A DNA stretch of 6,497 nucleotides from an uncultured Lachnospiraceae bacterium (GTDB lineage Bacteria > Bacillota > Clostridia > Lachnospirales > Lachnospiraceae), in assembly GCA_900553305.1 (NCBI GenBank), contig USDI01000130.1, positions 1 through 6,497 on the forward strand. The letters are read 5' to 3'. Both the position numbers and the translations under genes were made by a program. Each line of letters starts with the position of its first letter. Positions within the stretch are counted from its first letter, which is position 1. The notes under the pieces were generated by a model. The model saw only the letters and a list, made by a program, of their open reading frames with translations. It had not been told where the DNA came from and did no database searches. Below are positions 1 through 4,673 of this stretch, piece after piece.

Positions 1-1098
1 AGAGTGCTCTCTTCCCGCACTGCAACCGACGATGCTGCCTCCGTTCATCACAAGGCGGCCCTGAGCCTCTATATACACGCCTCCTCCCTCAAACCAGCTA
101 GAGTGTGAAGTGCCCGTTCCTCCAGTAATTACGCCGCCTGAAACAGTCTCTGTCCCGTTATTGTCGAGCACCCATAGACCGTTGGAATCCGGAGTGAATT
201 TGTGCGGTGAGCTCGCATTATTATCCTCAATTATCAACGAACCGCCACTTTTTATTTGGATCACGCTGCCACTTCCTGTCATTTTCAGCACATAGCCATT
301 TAAATCCAATGTCACAGTACGGTCAACTATCAGTGTACTGCTGATATCAATATTTCCTATCAGTGTAATCTTTGAAATACTGCTATTCGCCAGTGCAGCA
401 GTCAATTCATCCTGCGTAGAAACATCTCCCAATCCATTCGCGGTCAGCATGGGTACAGACAGCTCAGCCAGTGCAGCAGCGGCCTTCATATATCGGGTAA
501 AATCAAGTGCGTTCAATTCCTCATCGGAAAGCTTTGCCTTTGCCTTGTCAATGGCTTCAAGCTGTTCCGCAACTTCTTCGGCGTTATTAGTGCTGATTTC
601 TTCTGCGTCCGGCAACGCATTGATCATGGCCTGTACGCTTTCCACCGTAACGGTTTCCTGTTCAGCAGCTTCGACAGTTCCGGTACCCTGTGTCGTTCCC
701 ACGGTTGCCGGAGTTTCATTGTTTTCAGTGTTATATCCACAGTTCCATTCCTTTGTAATACAGCCGTTTTCTTCGCCGCATACATGAGTACATGCTGTCG
801 GCTGGGCTTCTACGGTTTCCGTTATATTATTTCCGGACACAGTACCGGTACCGGTGGTCTGCGGACAGCATTCCGATGTATGCTCATGAATACAGTTCTC
901 TGTCAGCGTATAACAGCCTTGCGTATGTTCATGTTCCGGAGCTTGCGTCTGTCCTTCCTCCTGTATCTGTTTTTGTTCCTGCTCGTATCCCGTTCCTGTT
1001 TCAATCGGTTCTGCCGCCCATGCCGGCACCGATAATAACGTTAAGAGCATGCTCATACTCAGCAATATTCCATAAATTCGTTTTGCCCTTTTTCTCAT
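1..1098 (-). CDS. Secreted surface protein, N-terminal part (runs off the left edge)
   Basis: The frame is open from ATG at 1098 to base 1, so 366 residues are visible and the C-terminus is missing. Residues 1-28 form a signal peptide: basic MRKRAKR, a hydrophobic core, and an AWA cleavage site before AEP. Residues about 57-79 and 103-123 form a His/Cys-rich segment (HEHTQGCY, HEHTSECC, CTHVCGEENGC). Residues about 150-213 form a helical module with ALPDAEEI, QLEAIDKAKAKL and LDFTRY, common in Firmicutes surface proteins. From about 225 the protein becomes beta-rich and Gly/Asn-rich (ITLIGNIDI, VTLDLNGYV, LVMNGGSIVG), resembling a right-handed beta-helix (pectin-lyase-like) domain. The start is supported by GGGGAGG ten bases upstream and an ATGA overlap with the preceding gene, suggesting translational coupling. 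An adhesin or glycan-interacting role is likely. No catalytic residues can be judged from this part, and a sortase anchor would lie outside the window. Confidence 0.85.
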   Translation of the reverse strand, partial: MRKRAKRIYGILLSMSMLLTLLSVPAWAAEPIETGTGYEQEQKQIQEEGQTQAPEHEHTQGCYTLTENCIHEHTSECCPQTTGTGTVSGNNITETVEAQPTACTHVCGEENGCITKEWNCGYNTENNETPATVGTTQGTGTVEAAEQETVTVESVQAMINALPDAEEISTNNAEEVAEQLEAIDKAKAKLSDEELNALDFTRYMKAAAALAELSVPMLTANGLGDVSTQDELTAALANSSISKITLIGNIDISSTLIVDRTVTLDLNGYVLKMTGSGSVIQIKSGGSLIIEDNNASSPHKFTPDSNGLWVLDNNGTETVSGGVITGGTGTSHSSWFEGGGVYIEAQGRLVMNGGSIVGCSAGREHS

Positions 1099-1448
1099 TC
1101 TGCGCTGTCCTCCCCTTCCGGTAATGAGTTATCTCTTTTTTTATCCCTTGCTCCACGTTCCCTGTCCCGCAGTCTGATACAGCATAATGTGACGGCAACT
1201 GCCAGAACAAAGGAAACAACACTCACAAGCACATAGCTGCCCGCATCTTTATATAGCAGGACAGAACCATACATGCCCTGAGCAGCCATCTGTGTATGTC
1301 CTGCCACCACATGAAGCGTTCCTGCAAGAAAGGTGAATAAAACCATGCACGCCGCAGATAGTCCGTAAATTCCATGCCTCTGCTGCTGACAGTTCCTTTC
1401 ATAAATACGTCTTTTTACCAGTTCTACACGCTTTTGGTTATTGTACAT
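1095..1448 (-). CDS. Small two-helix membrane protein, paralogue of the anti-sigma candidate
   Basis: 117 residues, family not recognised. A basic cytoplasmic N-terminus (RVELVKRRIYER) is followed by a membrane helix at about 27-50, an outer loop, a second helix at about 71-92, and a charged tail ending EGEDSAE. It matches the small protein encoded at 3418-3783 in length, topology and motifs: RVxxVKRR near the N-terminus, a second helix starting SYxxV, then CVTILGVRIHH there against AVTLCCIRLRD here. The two are very probably paralogues. The ribosome site AAAGGAGGT lies ten bases before ATG. The stop overlaps the start of the surface-protein gene (ATGA), so the two are almost certainly co-translated. 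The protein might be a second sigma-binding membrane protein, or a partner for export or sensing of the surface protein. Neither role is shown by the sequence. Confidence 0.8.
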   Translation of the reverse strand: MYNNQKRVELVKRRIYERNCQQQRHGIYGLSAACMVLFTFLAGTLHVVAGHTQMAAQGMYGSVLLYKDAGSYVLVSVVSFVLAVAVTLCCIRLRDRERGARDKKRDNSLPEGEDSAE

Positions 1449-1469
1449 AGGACGTGCAACCTCCTTTTC

Positions 1470-1491
1470 AAAGCCTTATTTATAAGGTTTT
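1470..1491 (-). promoter_or_regulatory. Inverted repeat in the leader, just upstream of the ribosome site
   Basis: The core CCTTATTTATAAGG (1474-1487) is a 14-base palindrome. With flanking A and T runs it extends to ten-base arms with one mismatch. It sits immediately before the AAAGGAGGT of the small membrane protein gene, so it could be an operator or an RNA hairpin affecting translation. It may also be chance AT-rich symmetry. Confidence 0.3.
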
Positions 1492-1501
1492 CCATCTCAC
1501 A

Positions 1502-1772
1502 TTATTTCTTAGCTATTTTCTTACCATTCCGATATCCCGGATACAGGCCAAGTCCTTTTTGTAACGCATTTTCTAAGATCCTGTTTGTTCTATATATATT
1601 TAGGTACAAAAAGTTCCAAAAACTCTCACCCACATTTATAAAAAATTGGTGGTCTCATTTTCCCTTCTCAATTGTCAAAGTAAATTCCAGTCGCTCTATC
1701 CTTAAAGCTGAAATAACTTTGTGCCATTGTATTCCACATCTTTTCCAGACAGAAAAAAGACGCAAGCCACAT
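1502..1772 (-). pseudogene. Possible decayed small gene with one stop and one frameshift
   Basis: From ATG at 1772 the minus strand reads 34 codons (including YFSFKDRATGIYFDN) to TGA at 1668-1670. The same frame continues with EGKMRPPIF. Dropping one T from the six-T run (1640-1645) opens a frame reading NVGESFWNFLYLNIYRTNR, then LGLYPGYRNGKKIAKK, and ending at TAA (1502-1504). The basic end resembles a natural C-terminus. ATG at 1658 has GAAGGGAAA upstream. Either this is an eroded gene of about 90 residues, or these are unrelated short frames in non-coding DNA. The family is not recognised. Confidence 0.25.
1591..1619 (-). promoter_or_regulatory. Candidate promoter for the small membrane protein and surface protein genes
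   Basis: Read on the minus strand, TTGGAA (1619-1614), a 17-base spacer, then TATATA (1596-1591). Each hexamer matches the sigma-A consensus at 4 of 6 positions. The -35 region also contains GGAAC, the core of many ECF-sigma -35 elements, but no obvious ECF-type CGT -10 follows at the usual distance. It would give a leader of about 135 bases before ATG at 1448. It overlaps the possible decayed gene, so only one of the two readings may be functional. Confidence 0.35.
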
Positions 1773-1788
1773 TTCTATGACTCACGCC

Positions 1789-2121
1789 TTTTCACCTGCT
1801 CAGTTCAGTATTTCCCTCTGGCTTCTCAATCATTTTGGACTTTTTCCTTGCTTTTCTCTCCCTTATATCCATTTTCATCTGCTCAGTTCGGTATTTCACT
1901 CTGGTTTCACGTTCATTTTGGACTTTTTCCTTGCTTTTCTTCCCTTTATATCCATTTTCACCTGCCTGTTTCTGTGTTTCTCTCTAACTTCACGTTCATT
2001 TTGGACTTTTTCCTTGCTTTTCTTCCCTTTATATCCATTCTCATCCGCTCATTTCAGTATTTCTCTCTAGCTCCCGGATGTTTTTGGACTTTTTTCCTGC
2101 TTTTCTTCCCTTTATGTCCAT
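1789..2121 (-). repeat. Tandem array of an 83-base repeat, each unit holding a 27-codon mini-ORF
   Basis: Three full units lie at 1833-1915, 1916-1998 and 1999-2081, with partial units at 1789-1832 and 2082-2121. All full units are exactly 83 bases. The first 40 or so bases are nearly identical between copies and the rest varies by substitution only. On the minus strand each unit starts an ATG frame reading MDIKGRKARKKSKMN or a close variant: 2121-2041 (26 aa), 2038-1958 (26 aa), 1955-1896 (19 aa, cut short by a TGA) and 1872-1792 (26 aa). Stops and next starts are separated by exactly two bases (TGA-NN-ATG), so 81 + 2 gives the period. The variable ends read, for example, NTETGR or NTELSR. 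The first frame has no visible ribosome site, while later ones have AGGTGA or GGATGA just before ATG. The repeat is certain; coding is unproven. Confidence 0.85.
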
Positions 2122-2170
2122 ATGGAAGAGTACGGAAGACTCCAGACTGTGAAAAGCAGCACTGAGGCGG

Positions 2171-2197
2171 AAAAAGGTTAACTATCACACCCTTTTT
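2171..2197 (-). terminator. Weak hairpin at the end of the sigma operon
   Basis: On the minus strand AAAAAGG (2197-2191) and CCTTTTT (2177-2171) can pair across a 13-base loop that includes the stop codon of the PrsW-type gene. The T run lies in the 3' arm, and CCGCC follows. Only two GC pairs make it weak, so it may be a partial terminator or nothing. No better terminator was seen before the repeat array. Confidence 0.25.
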
Positions 2198-2808
2198 GTA
2201 CCGAAGACAGCTTTTCCAACTGCCAGCAGCAGAACCGGCAGAACGTAGGCAATATACTGTGCCGTTCCGCCATAGACAATCAGAAGATTATATATCGCAT
2301 GAAATGTAATTGCTGCCCCTAACAGGCCACAGATCCCGGCTGCTTTCAGCCATGCACGCTGCCACGCATACGCAAGCCCGGCTCCGACAATCACACCACA
2401 GATGACGTGCATCGCTCCCGTTCCAAAGCCCCGGAAGAAGATAAGTGAAAAATGTCCGGCTCCGTTCTGAGTTAAATAACAGATGTTCTCAAATGTAGCA
2501 AAGGAAACCGCAATCGTGATCGCCGCATTTTTGATTCTTGCCGGTTCGGGTTCGAATACCAGCAGATAAAACAGAAGAGGAAGAAGCTTCATCACTTCCT
2601 CCGTCACAGGAGCAATTTCCACGGCTGCCGCCAATGCATCTGACTGATAAACTGCCGCAAAGAAGGTATTAATATAGGCAGAAAACAGGCACGCTCCCAT
2701 CCCGGCAATACAAAACGGAAAGAGGCGAAGCTGCTTTTTCCCCATACAGAACGCTGCAATCAACAGAGGTGACAGCATACAGATAAATACATTTTCTATG
2801 TAAGTCAT
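2185..2808 (-). CDS. PrsW-type intramembrane metalloprotease
   Basis: 207 residues, almost entirely hydrophobic, with about seven or eight membrane helices. The family's motifs are all present in order: PVTEEVMK (E70, E71, K74), FATFEN (E107, N108), FFRGFGTGAMH (R126, H134) and FHAIYN (H170, N174). In Bacillus subtilis PrsW makes the first cut in the anti-sigma factor RsiW, releasing an ECF sigma factor. Its presence at the end of an ECF sigma operon suggests the same logic here, with the small two-helix protein as possible substrate. An in-frame start at 2955 would add 49 soluble residues, but ATG 2808 is preferred: AAAGGCGGTG precedes it and it overlaps the upstream stop as ATGA. The length is near that of B. 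subtilis PrsW (about 218 residues). The family call is firm; the substrate is inferred. Confidence 0.9.
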   Translation of the reverse strand: MTYIENVFICMLSPLLIAAFCMGKKQLRLFPFCIAGMGACLFSAYINTFFAAVYQSDALAAAVEIAPVTEEVMKLLPLLFYLLVFEPEPARIKNAAITIAVSFATFENICYLTQNGAGHFSLIFFRGFGTGAMHVICGVIVGAGLAYAWQRAWLKAAGICGLLGAAITFHAIYNLLIVYGGTAQYIAYVLPVLLLAVGKAVFGTKRV

Positions 2809-3440
2809 GATTCCACCGCCTTTCTCGTTGCCGGGAACAACCCAAACAGGCTGCCTGTCAACAGAATATCCATCCAGAAATATGGATTTCCGATGGAGTC
2901 GCTGCGCCAGAAACACCCCGTTGTCCACAACGCATATTCTGCAGCTACATAACAAAGAACACCTATATGAAAATACTGCATATCACGTGCCTTTCCCACC
3001 TGTTTCCTTGCGAAAACAAGTCCCCGTATGGAACAATAAGAAATGACTATCATCATTCCGCACCAGAGCAGATTTGACAGGATATCCCCGTATAAGCAAT
3101 AAAGTGCACACAACGGAACCCCGATCAGTACAGAAAGCCATGCCGCCCGGCACGGAAAAGTTCTTTCTTTTTCATCCGACAGGACATATTGCAGAATATG
3201 AAGAAAAATAACACTTGCAATCCATCCAAACTCTGATACATAAAACACCTGGGGCGTTTTCAAAAATAAAATCAGATAAAGTGTCCAGTAAAGAGAGCCC
3301 AACGCAAAGCAGCCATAAAAACAGGTCAGCAGAAAGTATGCCTGTCTGCGCCCCCGGCGATAATAAATCACCGCAAGACAAAAACCAAGCAGCGTAATCA
3401 GGAATTGCAATACATTTTCAATCAGCTCCATCCTCTTCAT
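2805..3440 (-). CDS. Unrecognised membrane protein with about seven helices
   Basis: 211 residues. Hydrophobic segments lie at about 8-27, 34-60, 68-87, 98-116, 121-143, 157-177 and 186-203, giving about seven helices. Short loops are basic (YYRRGRRQ, FARKQVGKARD), consistent with cytoplasmic faces. I recognise no family and see no catalytic motif, although the topology is like seven-helix sensor modules. The gene overlaps the small membrane protein gene upstream by 23 bases and PrsW downstream by 4 (ATGA), so it belongs to the same operon and may sense an envelope signal or hold the partners together. The start could instead be ATG 3431, which has AAGGGGG nine bases upstream; ATG 3440 has GGGGA eight bases upstream. 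The gene is certain, its role unknown. Confidence 0.8.
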   Translation of the reverse strand: MKRMELIENVLQFLITLLGFCLAVIYYRRGRRQAYFLLTCFYGCFALGSLYWTLYLILFLKTPQVFYVSEFGWIASVIFLHILQYVLSDEKERTFPCRAAWLSVLIGVPLCALYCLYGDILSNLLWCGMMIVISYCSIRGLVFARKQVGKARDMQYFHIGVLCYVAAEYALWTTGCFWRSDSIGNPYFWMDILLTGSLFGLFPATRKAVES

Positions 3441-3783
3441 CCCCCTTATCCCCGGTATTCTGCTGTTCCGTATTCAGGTGATGGATACGAACGCCGAGAA
3501 TCGTAACGCACACGCCAAGAATGAAGGCCACCAATCCTACAATTATATAGGAAAGAGCATTGCTGTTATGGCAAATGCTTGCCGTCATCTCATAGCGGGA
3601 ATAGCCTTCTGTACTGATCTGACCGGCAATCTCCGGCATAAAAAAGGACAAACCTGCAATAAACAGGAGGCTTGCCGCCACAGCCGAAATCATTACAATC
3701 CGGCTTCGTTGCAGCTCTTCCTGTCTCTTCTTCTGTTCCATCCGGCGTTTTACTTCCGCAACCCGTTCTTCATTACTCCGCAT
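3418..3783 (-). CDS. Small two-helix membrane protein, anti-sigma candidate
   Basis: 121 residues, family not recognised. A charged cytoplasmic N-terminus (EERVAEVKRRMEQKKRQEE, likely helical) is followed by a membrane helix at about 29-49, an outer loop of about 27 residues, a second helix at about 77-99, and an acidic tail (DKGDEEDGAD). No zinc-binding HxxxCxxC anti-sigma motif is seen. The gene overlaps the sigma factor by 11 bases, with GGGAGG nine bases before ATG, inside the sigma coding region. A small membrane protein encoded directly after an ECF sigma factor is usually its inhibitor, and the PrsW-type protease three genes on fits that. The topology, with both ends in the cytoplasm, differs from classic single-helix anti-sigma factors such as RsiW. 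The paralogue at 1095-1448 shares RVxxVKRR and the second helix. Confidence 0.85.
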   Translation of the reverse strand: MRSNEERVAEVKRRMEQKKRQEELQRSRIVMISAVAASLLFIAGLSFFMPEIAGQISTEGYSRYEMTASICHNSNALSYIIVGLVAFILGVCVTILGVRIHHLNTEQQNTGDKGDEEDGAD

Positions 3784-4336
3784 CTGTAATTCCCTCCCGT
3801 TCCAATAATCCCCGCAGGCTCGCTTTTCCCCGGTACACGATATTGGTAATCTGCTTTACCGTTTTTCCCATAATCTCAGCTGCCTGCAGATAGCTCATGC
3901 CCTCAAAATAAATCAGATAAAGCGCCTCCCGATAGGCGGGATTCAACTCGCGCATACATAAATGAAGGATCCGGTTGCGCTCCTTTGTCCGGACAACCTC
4001 CTCCACTAAGATTTTTCCTTCCGGTTCCTCAACCAGATCATCCATGCTGAAGGAGTGTTTCCGCCTGCTTTTATGCCGCAGCGCCATATGACGCGCCGCC
4101 TTGTACATATATGCCTTAAGCCCACCATCCCGTATGGATGGCTTTTTTGTAAACAAATAGGAAAAAACATCGATCATCAGGTCTTCTGCCTCATGAAGAT
4201 CATGCAGATAACCATTGATATATAAAGTCAGGGAATTGCCGTACTTCTGCATCAGGCTGTCCAACCCTGCTTCATCCCCGCTTAAGTATTGCCTGTATAA
4301 GTCTTCATCCTTTTGCATTGAAAAATCCTTCATCAT
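3773..4336 (-). CDS. ECF-type RNA polymerase sigma factor
   Basis: 187 residues, the normal length for group 4 (ECF) sigma factors. Region 2 spans about 13-90, with LYRQYLSGDEAGLDSLMQKY, the AEDLMIDVF motif of region 2.2 (50-58), and basic HKSRRKH. Region 4 spans about 120-182: RELNPAYREALYLIYFEGMS leads into the helix-turn-helix (YLQAAEIMGKTVKQITNIVY) and the closing KASLRGLLEREG. Regions 1 and 3 are absent, as expected. It should direct RNA polymerase to envelope-response promoters. It is the first gene of a four-gene overlapping operon with a membrane protein and a PrsW-type protease, so its activity is probably controlled by membrane sequestration. ATG 4336 has AAGGA eleven bases upstream. 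ATG 4318 (MQKDEDLY) has AAGGA seven bases upstream and would give a more typical ECF N-terminus, so the true start may be there. Confidence 0.92.
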   Translation of the reverse strand: MMKDFSMQKDEDLYRQYLSGDEAGLDSLMQKYGNSLTLYINGYLHDLHEAEDLMIDVFSYLFTKKPSIRDGGLKAYMYKAARHMALRHKSRRKHSFSMDDLVEEPEGKILVEEVVRTKERNRILHLCMRELNPAYREALYLIYFEGMSYLQAAEIMGKTVKQITNIVYRGKASLRGLLEREGITDAE

Positions 4337-4393
4337 ACGTAATGTATTCCTTCCAGCAAATCCCCTCCGCAGCCGCCCCGACTGCTTTAGTTC

Positions 4394-4422
4394 ATTATAT
4401 AAAGTTCATTTTTGAATGTCTA
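4394..4422 (-). promoter_or_regulatory. Sigma-A-type promoter of the sigma factor operon
   Basis: On the minus strand, TAGACA (4422-4417), a 17-base spacer and TATAAT (4399-4394): 5 of 6 and 6 of 6 consensus matches at ideal spacing. Transcription would start near 4387, giving a leader of about 50 bases. The match to the housekeeping consensus suggests basal expression rather than strict self-activation by the ECF factor. Confidence 0.75.
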
Positions 4423-4467
4423 CTAATTTATACCTTTTAAAATATTGTAATTTCAGCTTTTTCTTAC

Positions 4468-4494
4468 GCAGCCTGACAGCAAGTGTCCGGCTGC
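4468..4494. promoter_or_regulatory. Strong inverted repeat between the two divergent promoters
   Basis: GCAGCCTGACA (4468-4478) and TGTCCGGCTGC (4484-4494) form an 11-base-pair stem with one mismatch and a five-base loop. No T run follows on either strand, so it is not an ordinary terminator. It lies upstream of both divergent promoters and could be a regulator binding site. Parts of it (CCGGCTGC, TGACAGC) recur at 4619-4639. Confidence 0.45.
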
Positions 4495-4549
4495 TGTATG
4501 AACAGTAACGATAATTCCGCTATCGGGATTGCCTGCCTTACAGAAATGA

Positions 4550-4578
4550 TTGTAATTTCTCCTTCCGGCACATATAAT
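4550..4578 (+). promoter_or_regulatory. Sigma-A-type promoter of the MFS-LuxR regulator gene
   Basis: TTGTAA (4550-4555), a 17-base spacer and TATAAT (4573-4578): 4 of 6 and 6 of 6 matches at ideal spacing. Transcription would begin near 4585, leaving a leader of about 89 bases that contains three inverted repeats. The promoter sits inside a short GTG-started frame (4483-4668) that has no ribosome site and is not called. Confidence 0.7.
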
Positions 4579-4581
4579 GAG

Positions 4582-4612
4582 GTTGAAATCAACTTTCACG
4601 TAATATGTGAAA
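4582..4612 (+). promoter_or_regulatory. Two adjacent inverted repeats at the transcription start
   Basis: GTTGA-AA-TCAAC (4582-4593) is followed directly by TTTCAC-N7-GTGAAA (4594-4612). Both are perfect in their arms and cover the predicted start site of the regulator gene, a position suited to repression. Autoregulation by the LuxR-type domain is a guess. Confidence 0.4.
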
Positions 4613-4618
4613 CGGATT

Positions 4619-4639
4619 CCGGCTGCAAACTGACAGCCG
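4619..4639 (+). promoter_or_regulatory. GC-rich inverted repeat in the regulator leader
   Basis: CGGCTG (4620-4625) and CAGCCG (4634-4639) flank an eight-base loop, 34 bases before the regulator ATG. No T run follows, so a terminator is unlikely. It shares CCGGCTGC and TGACAGC with the inverted repeat at 4468-4494, suggesting two sites for one DNA-binding protein, or a leader hairpin. Confidence 0.35.
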
Positions 4640-4673
4640 CATCCATAACATCCCCTCTAAAGGAGTAACCGGC

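Larger units (their letters stand above)
1449..2184. other. Long stretch without a convincing full-length gene
   Basis: About 735 bases separate the PrsW-type gene from the small membrane protein gene on the same strand. The minus strand is purine-rich. The gap contains the 83-base repeat array, the possible decayed gene and the candidate promoter listed separately. A 263-codon frame open on the plus strand lacks a ribosome site, starts antisense to a real gene and is made of Phe/Ser/Leu-rich low-complexity text, so it is not called. Confidence 0.6.

Noticed and set aside
449..1124. Several plus-strand frames opposite the surface-protein gene
   Set aside because: They lie antisense to a continuous 366-codon frame with a signal peptide and recognisable modules, so they are shadows.
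1789..2121. CRISPR array
   Set aside because: Units are contiguous 83-base repeats with conserved and drifting halves, not short identical repeats separated by unrelated spacers, and no cas gene is nearby.
1374..2165. 263-codon plus-strand frame across the repeat array
   Set aside because: It starts antisense to the small membrane protein gene, has no ribosome site, and is Phe/Ser/Leu-rich low-complexity text produced by reading pyrimidine-rich repeats.
2809..2955. N-terminal extension of the PrsW-type protein
   Set aside because: The extra 49 residues are soluble, overlap the upstream gene in another frame and lack a ribosome site, while ATG 2808 has one and overlaps the upstream stop as ATGA.
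4468..4494. Bidirectional terminator between divergent genes
   Set aside because: Genes point away from it on both sides and no T run follows the stem on either strand.
4483..4668. 61-codon plus-strand frame just before the MFS-LuxR gene
   Set aside because: It starts at GTG with no ribosome site, and the predicted promoter of the next gene and its inverted repeats lie inside it.
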